The position numbers and the translations under genes are program-made. This document shows positions 56,759-64,000 of a stretch of 64,000 bases of DNA, piece by piece. Position 1 is the stretch's first letter; each line of letters begins with the position of its first letter. Under the pieces are notes generated by a model, which saw only the letters and a program-made list of their open reading frames with translations, ran no database searches and was not told the DNA's origin. Source of the stretch: Vagococcus lutrae (GTDB lineage: Bacteria > Bacillota > Bacilli > Lactobacillales > Vagococcaceae); NCBI RefSeq assembly GCF_003987555.1, contig NZ_NGJW01000002.1, positions 62,001 through 126,000 on the forward strand. The letters run 5' to 3'.

Positions 56759-57160
56759 CTAATAATCCTCAGAAGTTGGTACAAACGGTTCGCCTTTTAA
56801 TGCGCTAAATTCTGATTCTAATTCCGCAATCCGACGGTCTTTCTCTGCTATTTCTTGTGTGAATTGTTGTTCTTTCAACCGAACTTCATGATCTACCATT
56901 TGGTCTAACTTTTGAACATACTCAGCCTTATCTGCTTTAAGTTGCTTCATTTCTTTTCGTTGATTTAAATAACTGCTAAACCATAAAAGTGAGACGATAA
57001 TGGCACCCACTGCAGTTGACCCTAAAATGACGTAAATTAAAGGCATAGCAACCGCCATAATTCCAAAATTAATATGTACGACATCAGTATTAATGACCGC
57101 AAAAATAATGATTAAAACTAAAAAGACAAAACCTATAAAAAATCGTGTTCCATTTTTCAT
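56759..57160 (-). CDS. LapA family membrane protein (DUF1049)
   Basis: A 133-aa protein with two helices (about residues 7-25 and 42-62) followed by a charged coiled coil (about 68-118). The IIFAVINTDVVHINF segment between helices is typical of LapA/YrvD. In other bacteria LapA-type proteins help lipid A or membrane assembly; here the role is unknown. ATG at 57158-57160 after GAGGAG. It follows the SDR gene by 15 bp. Confidence 0.8.
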   Translation of the reverse strand: MKNGTRFFIGFVFLVLIIIFAVINTDVVHINFGIMAVAMPLIYVILGSTAVGAIIVSLLWFSSYLNQRKEMKQLKADKAEYVQKLDQMVDHEVRLKEQQFTQEIAEKDRRIAELESEFSALKGEPFVPTSEDY

Positions 57161-57175
57161 CCTTATCACTCCTCT

Positions 57176-57964
57176 TTACTTTTTATTAAAGACGGTTCCT
57201 GCCAAAAAATCACCTAGATGAGGAAACAATGTATAAAAATTAGCACCCAGATTCATTAGAAACGGTGCATTAATTTCTCGAGTCGTATGACCATAGCTTG
57301 CCACAATTCTATTGGCTAATTTACTCGGATCTAAGACCCAAATTCCCATATCGTCTAAATAATGACCGGTCTTATCAGCGCGTTCGAAAAAATCAGTTTT
57401 TATGGGTCCGGGATTTACCGTTGTCACTTGAACACCATAGGGTTTAACTTCTAAGCGTAAAGCATTAGAAAAACCAAGCACGGCATGTTTTGTCGCCGCA
57501 TAAATTGTAGACTTAGGTGTGGCCATTTTCCCTGCTTGAGACGCGATATTAATCAAATGACCTCGTCCTTTAGCTAGCATATCAGCGACCACGAGTCGAC
57601 TGAGATAAATTAGTCCTACTACATTGACATTAAACATTTCTTGTATCGTTTTTAGGTCGATATGAATTAATTCTTCAAATAGACCAAAGCCTGCATTATT
57701 CACTAAGATATCAACTTGACCGACGTCTTCTTTGATTTGAGCATAAACACGGTCGATTGTTTCAATCTTACCAATATCTAAAGTATAGATATTAACTGAA
57801 GACGCGCCATGAGTTAGACACTTGGTTGCGACTTTTTCTAGCTGCTCGTATCTTCTGGCAGCTAAAACTAAGCGATAGCCTTTTTTTGCAGAAGCGTAAG
57901 CGATTTGTTCTCCCAATCCACTAGAAGCACCCGTAATCATCACAACTCGGTTATCTAGCGTCAT
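57176..57964 (-). CDS. Short-chain dehydrogenase/reductase
   Basis: A 262-aa classical [15 protein letters not shown] (cofactor site), NNAGFG, the active-site [15 protein letters not shown] (Tyr-x3-Lys) with an upstream Ser in [10 protein letters not shown], and [11 protein letters not shown]. The pattern, including R after the glycine motif region (LAARRYEQL), suggests NADPH. Substrate unknown; in Bacillus the same place by rnz is held by YqjQ. Overlaps rnz by 4 bp. Confidence 0.85.
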   Translation of the reverse strand: MTLDNRVVMITGASSGLGEQIAYASAKKGYRLVLAARRYEQLEKVATKCLTHGASSVNIYTLDIGKIETIDRVYAQIKEDVGQVDILVNNAGFGLFEELIHIDLKTIQEMFNVNVVGLIYLSRLVVADMLAKGRGHLINIASQAGKMATPKSTIYAATKHAVLGFSNALRLEVKPYGVQVTTVNPGPIKTDFFERADKTGHYLDDMGIWVLDPSKLANRIVASYGHTTREINAPFLMNLGANFYTLFPHLGDFLAGTVFNKK

Positions 57965-58905
57965 GGTCGTTCCCCCTCTTTAATAAACGGAATATCTATC
58001 ACATCAAAATCCTGCATCACACGTGTGTTAGCAAAAACGTGACGGGCTTCCTTCTGCAATGCAGCGACATCACGACCTAAATAACGGGCACTAATATGGG
58101 TTAGTAGTAACTGTTTGACATCACTTTCTTTCGCAATTTTAGCCGCTTGTACCGACGTACTGTGATAATACGCCTTAGCCATTTTCTCTTCATCATGTTT
58201 AAAAGTACTTTCATGGACTAAAACATCTGCTTCTGAAGCTAGCGTATAAGCATTTGGATGCACACGAGTATCCCCTAATATTGTGACGACACGTCCTTTT
58301 TGACGTGGTCCGACAAAGTCGTTTCCGTCTAGTACACGTCCATCTTCTAAAGTAACGGTCTCCCCATTTTTTAATTTCCCATATATAGGGCCTGATGTAA
58401 TGCCTTCTTCTTGTAGTTTTTCAACCAACAATTCGCCCGGATGATCAGCCTCTTGTATTCTAAAACCATAAGAAGTAATTCGGTGATCTAAAGGAAGACA
58501 GGTTACTTCAAACTGATGGTCTTTGAATATAATGCCTGTTTGGTCAATCTCGTTAAAAATCAAATCATATTTCAAACGACTATCAGAAATACGCAGACTT
58601 GTTTCGACAAATTCTTTAATCCCTTTAGGACCAATTATTGTTAAAGGCGTTTCGCCACCTTGAAAAGAGCGACTGCTTAAAAGACCAGGCAAACCAAAAA
58701 TATGGTCGCCATGTAAGTGCGTGATAAAGATTTTCTCTATTTTACGTGGGCGAATAGCCGTACGGAGTATTTGTTGTTGCGTTCCCTCGCCACAGTCGAA
58801 AAGCCATACAGCATTACGTTCATTTAAGAGCTTTAGTGCGATACTCGTGACATTTCGCTGTTTTGAAGGAACTCCTGCACCTGTCCCTAAAAATTCTAAC
58901 TCCAT
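57961..58905 (-). CDS. rnz: Ribonuclease Z
   Basis: A 314-aa metallo-beta-lactamase-fold enzyme that cuts tRNA 3' trailers. It shows [15 protein letters not shown], the zinc motif [23 protein letters not shown] and LLTHISARY. This is needed for tRNAs without encoded CCA, such as the tRNA-Ala in this window. Start with GTAGGG upstream. A terminator for obg lies before it. Confidence 0.95.
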   Translation of the reverse strand: MELEFLGTGAGVPSKQRNVTSIALKLLNERNAVWLFDCGEGTQQQILRTAIRPRKIEKIFITHLHGDHIFGLPGLLSSRSFQGGETPLTIIGPKGIKEFVETSLRISDSRLKYDLIFNEIDQTGIIFKDHQFEVTCLPLDHRITSYGFRIQEADHPGELLVEKLQEEGITSGPIYGKLKNGETVTLEDGRVLDGNDFVGPRQKGRVVTILGDTRVHPNAYTLASEADVLVHESTFKHDEEKMAKAYYHSTSVQAAKIAKESDVKQLLLTHISARYLGRDVAALQKEARHVFANTRVMQDFDVIDIPFIKEGERP

Positions 58906-58935
58906 AACATCCCTACTTTCTTTTCATATCATAAG

Positions 58936-58970
58936 TGAAAAAAGAATTCTATGCTTACCACAGAATTCTT
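58936..58970 (-). terminator. Terminator after obgE
   Basis: On the minus strand AAGAATTCT and AGAATTCTT pair around 11 nt, followed by six T. Confidence 0.8.
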
Positions 58971-58984
58971 TCATTCATTTTCAA

Positions 58985-60292
58985 CTAATCAACAAATTCA
59001 AATACAAACTCTTCTATTCGAACGAGGTCACCGTCAACTGCACCACGTAAGCGTAACTCTTCATCGACACCCATCCCACGTAACTGTCTTGCAAAACGCA
59101 TGACACTCTCATCGCGGTCGAAGTTTGTCATTACAAATAGTTTTTCAAGTTTTTCACCAGAAAGCACCCATGTACCGTCTGGATCACGTGTCACATCAAA
59201 TTCACGCTCATTTGGTTTGAATTCATACGTCACACTTTCTTCGACTTGCTCTTCCTCATCGTAAAGTGGGAATTCAGGTGTTGATTCGATTAAATCTGCT
59301 GTTTTCTGTAAAAGTGCTTCAACGCCTTGATGCGTCACACCTGATATCGCAAAAACGATAGGCATGTCGCCGTCATGGTAGGCTGCCAATTCTTTTTTAA
59401 AGGCGACTAAATTCTCTTCAGCATCTGGCATATCCATCTTATTCGCCACGATAATTTGAGGACGTTCTAGTAAGCGTAAGTTGTGCGCTTCTAACTCCTG
59501 GTTAATCGCTAAATAATCTTCAAACGGGTCGCGACCTTCCATCGCACTCATATCAATCACATGTAAAATAACACGTGTGCGTTCAATATGGCGTAAAAAC
59601 TGTGTTCCTAAACCAACGCCTTGAGAGGCACCTTCAATTAATCCGGGTAAATCAGCCATAGCAAAACTACGACCGTCCTTCACAGTCACCATACCCAAGT
59701 TTGGCGCAAGTGTTGTAAAGTGGTAGTCCCCAATTTTAGGTTTTGCTTTTGATACGATTGAAAGCAACGTCGATTTTCCAACAGAAGGAAAGCCGACCAA
59801 TCCTACGTCTGCTAAAACTTTTAATTCTAGTTCCAAGCGAAATTCTTCTCCAGGTTCTCCATTTTCAGATATTTCTGGAGCGGGGTTACTTGGTGTCGCA
59901 AAACGAATGTTACCACGACCACCACGGCCACCTTTAGCCACCACTAATTGCTCGCCATGCTCCACTAAATCTCCTAGCAATCTACCTGTTTCAGCTTCAC
60001 GAATGGTTGTACCCGGAGGGATTGGCACGATTAAATCATCCGCTCCTCTTCCGTGCATTCCTTTACGCATACCATTTTCACCTGGCTTCGCACGGAAATG
60101 TTTGTTAAAACGAAAATCCATCAATGTTCGTAATCCTTCATCAACTACAAATATAACATCGCCACCACGACCACCGTCACCACCGGCAGGGCCGCCATCC
60201 GGCACATACTTTTCTCTTCTAAATGCAACCATACCATCGCCGCCTTTTCCGGCTTTTACGTCAATGGTTACTTGATCTAAAAACATGGACAT
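58985..60292 (-). CDS. obgE: GTPase Obg/CgtA
   Basis: A 435-aa ribosome-assembly GTPase: the glycine-rich Obg domain (about residues 2-158), the G domain with [21 protein letters not shown] and NKMD, and a C-terminal OCT domain (about 355-430). AGGAGGACACATAT precedes the ATG. Essential, and linked to stringent response and 50S maturation. Confidence 0.96.
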   Translation of the reverse strand: MSMFLDQVTIDVKAGKGGDGMVAFRREKYVPDGGPAGGDGGRGGDVIFVVDEGLRTLMDFRFNKHFRAKPGENGMRKGMHGRGADDLIVPIPPGTTIREAETGRLLGDLVEHGEQLVVAKGGRGGRGNIRFATPSNPAPEISENGEPGEEFRLELELKVLADVGLVGFPSVGKSTLLSIVSKAKPKIGDYHFTTLAPNLGMVTVKDGRSFAMADLPGLIEGASQGVGLGTQFLRHIERTRVILHVIDMSAMEGRDPFEDYLAINQELEAHNLRLLERPQIIVANKMDMPDAEENLVAFKKELAAYHDGDMPIVFAISGVTHQGVEALLQKTADLIESTPEFPLYDEEEQVEESVTYEFKPNEREFDVTRDPDGTWVLSGEKLEKLFVMTNFDRDESVMRFARQLRGMGVDEELRLRGAVDGDLVRIEEFVFEFVD

Positions 60293-60331
60293 ATATGTGT
60301 CCTCCTAATCTTATTGAAATCTCTTACTCAT

Positions 60332-60359
60332 TTTATAGGGAATTCAACGGTTTGTCCAA
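60332..60359 (-). promoter_or_regulatory. Promoter of obgE
   Basis: On the minus strand TTGGAC (60354-60359) and TATAAA (60332-60337) are 16 bp apart, 40 bp before the ATG. Confidence 0.7.
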
Positions 60360-60420
60360 TTAAATTCCTTTCATTCACGTATTACGCATCATTTTAAACC
60401 ACATCCTGACATAACATCAC

Positions 60421-60454
60421 AAAAAAACGGGAAAAGATGTTTCTCTTCCCGTTT
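60421..60454 (-). terminator. Terminator of the aldehyde-processing operon
   Basis: On the minus strand AAACGGGAAGAG pairs with CTTTTCCCGTTT (one G-U) around about 6 nt, followed by seven T; it follows the alcohol dehydrogenase by about 50 bp. Confidence 0.88.
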
Positions 60455-60501
60455 GGTCATTATAATTAGCGATATTATAAATGAATTATTTTTTCTATTT
60501 T

Positions 60502-61659
60502 TTAAAAAGCTTTTTCAAACATGTCGATAATATCTTGTTTGTTACCTTGACGAGGATTACTGAAAGCATTTCCGTCGCGTAAGGCATTTTCTGCCATTAA
60601 TTCAAAGTCTTCTTTCTTAACGCCCATCTCTTCTAAAGTCGCTGGGATACCAACATCAGTAGCTAGCGTACGAAGTGCAGAGATAGCTTTTTCAGCTGCT
60701 TCACGTGTTGATAAGCCGTCAATATTTTCGCCTAAGAATTCTGCAATATCAGCAAAACGTTGAGGATTAGAAATCATGTTATATTCTTCCACAGTTGGTA
60801 AAAGAATAGCATTAGCAACACCATGAGGCATATCGTATTGTCCACCTAATTGATGAGCCATTGCATGAACATAACCTAAATCCGCATTGTTAAATGCCAT
60901 ACCTGCTAACAGTGAAGCATACGCCATATTTTCACGAGCTTCTACGTTTTCACCATTGGCTACTGCTTGACGTAAGTTTTTACTGATTAATTTCATCGCT
61001 TGAATAGCAGCAGCATCTGTCACAGGGTTGGCATTTTTAGATACATACGCTTCTACCGCATGTGTTAAAGCATCCATACCTGTCGCTGCTGTTAGAGCAG
61101 GTGGAATCCCAATCATTAATAAAGGATCATTGATTGAGACTAATGGAACGTTACGCCAGCTGACAATGACGAATTTTAATTTTGTTTCAGTGTTTGTTAA
61201 CACACAGTGACGTGTCACTTCACTCGCTGTTCCAGCTGTTGTATTGACTGCTACGATTGGTGGTAGTGGATTAGTTAAGGTATCGATACCAGCTAATTCT
61301 GTTAAATCTTCATCATGTGTCGCAACGATTCCGATTCCTTTACCACAGTCATGAGCCGATCCGCCCCCTACTGTAATAATACCATCACATTTTTCTGCTT
61401 CATAAATTTCATGACCAGAATGACAGTTTGCAATTTTCGGATTAGGCTCAACCCCATCGTAAAAAGCATAGTCAATTTGTTGTGCTTCTAATGACGCGAC
61501 CACTTGTGCCACCGGGCCATTTTCTAATCCTCGTAAAAATTTATCCGTAACGATTAACGCTTTTTTCATGCCAAGTAACGCAACACGTTCACCCGTTACC
61601 TCTACTGATTTCGGTCCAAAAAAGTTTACATTAGGTAAAAAATAATCATAATATCTCAT
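60502..61659 (-). CDS. Iron-containing alcohol dehydrogenase
   Basis: A 385-aa group III alcohol dehydrogenase (EutG/PduQ/1,3-propanediol dehydrogenase type). NAD is bound by GGGSAHDCGKGIG, and Fe2+ ligands are the Asp of GMDALTHAVEAYVS and the His of HAMAHQLGGQYDMPHGVANA. It reduces an aldehyde to its alcohol, regenerating NAD+ for the aldehyde dehydrogenase. The stop is followed by the operon terminator. 14 bp separate it from the kinase gene. Confidence 0.9.
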   Translation of the reverse strand: MRYYDYFLPNVNFFGPKSVEVTGERVALLGMKKALIVTDKFLRGLENGPVAQVVASLEAQQIDYAFYDGVEPNPKIANCHSGHEIYEAEKCDGIITVGGGSAHDCGKGIGIVATHDEDLTELAGIDTLTNPLPPIVAVNTTAGTASEVTRHCVLTNTETKLKFVIVSWRNVPLVSINDPLLMIGIPPALTAATGMDALTHAVEAYVSKNANPVTDAAAIQAMKLISKNLRQAVANGENVEARENMAYASLLAGMAFNNADLGYVHAMAHQLGGQYDMPHGVANAILLPTVEEYNMISNPQRFADIAEFLGENIDGLSTREAAEKAISALRTLATDVGIPATLEEMGVKKEDFELMAENALRDGNAFSNPRQGNKQDIIDMFEKAF

Positions 61660-61673
61660 TATAACGCTCCTTC

Positions 61674-62852
61674 TTATATTTTTCTGAATACTTCACGGGC
61701 AATAATAATTTCTTCATCCGTCGGAATGACAATCACGTCAACCTGAGAAGTTGGATGATGGATATATGTTTCATTTTTTTGATTTTTGTCTTCATCAATT
61801 TTAAGTCCTAAAAACGCTAAACGTTTACAGACTTCCGTCCGAATATAACCCGAGTGTTCTCCAATACCTGCCGTAAAGACGAGCGTATCTAGCCCCCCTA
61901 AATCTACTAGATAGCTACCAATATACTTGCAAATACTTTGGATATACACATCAAGTGCCAATTGCGCTTGTTGATTTCCTGCAAAAGCAGCCTCTTCCAC
62001 ATCGCGACAATCGTTGGATAACTTTGAGATACCTAATAAACCTGACTCTTTATTTAACATTTCCTTTATTTCAAACACGTCTTTTCCGGTTTTCTCAGCG
62101 ATATAAGGTAAGATTTGAGGATCCACATCTCCTGAACGCGTCCCCATTACGATACCTGCCAATGGTGTAAAGCCCATTGAGTTATTAATCGTCTTACCGT
62201 GACTTAAAGCTGATAAACTTCCCCCACTTCCTAAATGGCAAGAAATGACGCGGCCTAGCTTTTCTTCTGCCACATACTGCGGCAATTGTTCTGCAATATA
62301 CTGATGGCTAATGCCGTGAAAACCATAGCGCTTAATCCCATATTCTTCATAAAAATGATAAGGAATTGCATAAACGTGTTTGTCTGGTGTAATTGTATGA
62401 CTAAAAGATGTATCAAAAATAGCGACTGACGGAATCATTGGTAAAACATCACGAAAAGCTTTAATTCCAATTAGATTAACAGGATTATGGAGTGGGGATA
62501 AGGTACCTAATTCACCTATTCGTTCCATAACTGTTTCATCAATAAGTGTGGCGCCTTTATAGTATGTCCCACCATGAGAAATCCGGTGTCCAATCCCTTC
62601 AATATCTTCTAGACTATCCAATATACCAACATCCACCATTTCACGCATCAACCATTCAACCGCTTCACGATGATTATATACGGGGTGTTTCTTGATTGTT
62701 TTTTCACCTTGATATTTATATGAAAATTGACTCGTCTGTTCTCCAATTCGTTCAAATTGACCTTCTAGCATGACAGTTTCGCTGGGCATTTCAAACAATT
62801 TAAATTTTAAAGACGAGCTCCCTGAATTAATTGCCATAATTTTTTTTGACAT
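61674..62852 (-). CDS. ackA: Acetate/propionate kinase
   Basis: A 392-aa acetokinase: NSGSSSLKFKLF, HRISHGG, YGFHGISHQYI, CHLGSGGSL, MGTRSGDVDP and FTAGIGEHS. It makes ATP from acyl phosphate. The ATG at 62850-62852 follows GGAGAG. Placed between the aldehyde dehydrogenase and the alcohol dehydrogenase, it acts as the PduW/acetate-kinase step of the cassette and may be a second copy beside a housekeeping ackA. Confidence 0.95.
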   Translation of the reverse strand: MSKKIMAINSGSSSLKFKLFEMPSETVMLEGQFERIGEQTSQFSYKYQGEKTIKKHPVYNHREAVEWLMREMVDVGILDSLEDIEGIGHRISHGGTYYKGATLIDETVMERIGELGTLSPLHNPVNLIGIKAFRDVLPMIPSVAIFDTSFSHTITPDKHVYAIPYHFYEEYGIKRYGFHGISHQYIAEQLPQYVAEEKLGRVISCHLGSGGSLSALSHGKTINNSMGFTPLAGIVMGTRSGDVDPQILPYIAEKTGKDVFEIKEMLNKESGLLGISKLSNDCRDVEEAAFAGNQQAQLALDVYIQSICKYIGSYLVDLGGLDTLVFTAGIGEHSGYIRTEVCKRLAFLGLKIDEDKNQKNETYIHHPTSQVDVIVIPTDEEIIIAREVFRKI

Positions 62853-62883
62853 CTTGATTCTCTCCATCCATCTATTCAATAAG

Positions 62884-62917
62884 TCAGAATAGACTTCCAA
62901 ATGAAAGCCTATTCTGA
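62884..62917 (-). promoter_or_regulatory. Intercistronic hairpin between the aldehyde dehydrogenase and kinase genes
   Basis: On the minus strand TCAGAATAGGCTT pairs with AAGTCTATTCTGA (one G-U) around an 8-nt loop. No T tract follows, so it is more likely an RNA-stability or processing element than a terminator. It ends about 30 bp before the kinase ATG. Confidence 0.55.
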
Positions 62918-62924
62918 TGTTGGT

Positions 62925-64000
62925 TTATCTGATTGAGAAACCTTCTAAAGCGTTCAAACGACGTCTTCTTGTAAATGTTTTAGCAGTCGTTGTTCCTTCA
63001 CCTGTTGCTGTACAAATAGTAAGAGCTGATGCACCCGTGTCACCTACTCCTGTACCAGCTGAAGAAGGACCATTTACAACAAAAATTGATGTGTTCATCA
63101 CATGTGCTGCACGGTTCATGTGAACAAGGTTTTGAGAGTGAATCGTTGCTGTATGACGACAGTTACGCTCTACTTCTAAACCAACTTTTAATAAGTCTTC
63201 AAAATCTTCAACCGTTACCACTGCTAGAATTGGCATTAACATTTCAATCACAACGAACGGATGATCTTTTTTCGCTTCTAAGATAATTAATTCTGGTTTA
63301 CCTTCGTAGTCAATTCCCGCTTCATCTAAGATAAATGTTGCATCTTTACCGATGTAAGGACGAGCTGGTTTGTTACCGTCTACTGTTAAGTTAACTAATT
63401 TATCAATATCTTTTTGATCAGTTAATAGTAATGCTTTATGTTTTTGCATTTCTTCGATTAATTGATCTTTAACAGCTTTCTCTACTAAACAGCTTTTTTC
63501 TGATGTACATAAAATGTTGTTATCAAACGCTGCACTTTCAGCAATATTTTTACCAGCTAACTCAATATCAGCCGTCGCATCAACCATTGCTGGTACGTTA
63601 CCTTCGCCTGCTCCGAACGCTTTCTTACCACTTTCCATAGCTTGTTTAACTAGAACTGGTCCGCCTGTGACAACTAAAGCGTCAATTAATGGATGTGTCA
63701 TCATTTGGTCAACTGCTTCTAGTGAAGGCTGCTCGATTGACACAACTAAGTTTTCATAGCCTGTTGCCTCATAGATAAATTCATTACATTTTTCAACAGC
63801 CCAACGAGAGATTTTTTTAGCACCTGGGTGAACACTGAAGTATACTGTGTTACCACCAGCTAGGAATTTAATCGCATTTGAGATAACAGTTTCAGCAGGG
63901 TTCGTACTTGGTGTGACTGCGCCAATTACGCCGTACGGTGCATATTCATACATAATCATACCGCCGTCACCTGTTTCAACATCGGGCATTAAAATTTCTG
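62925..64000 (-). CDS. CoA-acylating aldehyde dehydrogenase (EutE/PduP-like), partial
   Basis: The frame is open to the right edge, so the N-terminus is missing; about 357 codons are visible. It shows YEYAPYGVIGAVTPSTNP, the Rossmann part, the catalytic Cys in NNILCTSEKSC, and the C-terminal GASALTICTATGEG with TRRRRL. It turns acetaldehyde or propionaldehyde into acyl-CoA with NAD+. EutE and PduP cannot be told apart here, and any encapsulation peptide at the N-terminus is out of view. Confidence 0.9.
   Translation of the reverse strand, partial: EILMPDVETGDGGMIMYEYAPYGVIGAVTPSTNPAETVISNAIKFLAGGNTVYFSVHPGAKKISRWAVEKCNEFIYEATGYENLVVSIEQPSLEAVDQMMTHPLIDALVVTGGPVLVKQAMESGKKAFGAGEGNVPAMVDATADIELAGKNIAESAAFDNNILCTSEKSCLVEKAVKDQLIEEMQKHKALLLTDQKDIDKLVNLTVDGNKPARPYIGKDATFILDEAGIDYEGKPELIILEAKKDHPFVVIEMLMPILAVVTVEDFEDLLKVGLEVERNCRHTATIHSQNLVHMNRAAHVMNTSIFVVNGPSSAGTGVGDTGASALTICTATGEGTTTAKTFTRRRRLNALEGFSIR

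Noticed and set aside
59907-60275. Plus-strand Pro/Ser-rich ORF inside obgE
   Set aside because: It is the mirror of the glycine-rich Obg domain; no independent signals.

Overview
The window looks like chromosome from a low-GC Gram-positive of the order Lactobacillales, most likely an Enterococcaceae member (Enterococcus or Vagococcus type). This rests on gene content and order: a PyrR-controlled pyr operon, the gpsB-rnpB-THUMP methyltransferase neighbourhood, recU-pbp1A, mtlA-R-F-D, an AdcA-ZinT fusion, an EbsA-like protein beside RNase HI, GGAGG ribosome sites and AT-rich intergenic DNA. The genus is an inference. No phage, transposon, CRISPR array or defence island was seen. Almost everything is core or metabolic, arranged in compact operons separated by strong hairpin terminators, many of them shared by convergent genes.

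Layout. 1-2215: ypmS (partial), msrA, yozE and an AI-2E family membrane protein. 2372-4168: OatA-type O-acetyltransferase, followed by tRNA-Ala(GGC). 4425-4616: a small membrane protein. 4941-7837: a glutamine/glutamate-type ABC importer (ATPase, lipoprotein, two permeases). 7874-12991: the mannitol operon mtlA-mtlR-mtlF-mtlD read leftward, with mtlA interrupted by one in-frame amber codon. 13316-14648: an orphan membrane-anchored protein and a methyltransferase. 14681-17065: an M20 amidohydrolase with a paired membrane transporter. 17264-18466: a CLC-type (probably fluoride) antiporter. 18534-21960: pstS-phoP-phoR with PHO-box-like repeats upstream. 22144-23976: a CPA2 antiporter.

24082-36420: the full pyrimidine operon pyrR-pyrP-pyrB-pyrC-carA-carB-pyrK-pyrD-pyrF-pyrE, ending in an alpha-carbonic anhydrase, with two leader attenuators. 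36573-39029: rluD, lspA, a HEPN/CBS protein and a membrane protein. 39136-39270: a 44-codon gene, absent from simple ORF calling, with its own promoter and terminator. 39486-41894: csp, EbsA-like protein, RNase HI and a DAACS symporter. 41930-46105: carboxypeptidase M32, THUMP methyltransferase, RNase P RNA, gpsB and ypsA. 46163-48991: recU-pbp1A. 49020-53962: nth, dnaD, a lysozyme-like protein, apt and recJ. 54037-56614: zinc-uptake lipoprotein AdcA and a G3E GTPase behind a Zur-box-like site. 56759-60292: rnz, SDR, LapA-like protein and obgE. 60502-64000: alcohol dehydrogenase, acetate kinase and a CoA-acylating aldehyde dehydrogenase cut by the window edge, the end of an aldehyde-processing (eut/pdu-like) cassette.

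How the parts fit. The carbonic anhydrase at the end of the pyr operon can supply bicarbonate for carbamoyl-phosphate synthase. The AdcA and G3E GTPase pair looks like a zinc-starvation response. PstS-PhoPR is a phosphate-sensing unit without pstCAB nearby. The aldehyde dehydrogenase, kinase and alcohol dehydrogenase would split an aldehyde into acid plus ATP and an alcohol. No clear new multi-gene system was found. The best leads are the mtlA nonsense codon, the 44-aa gene, the HEPN-CBS protein and the carbonic anhydrase in the pyr operon.
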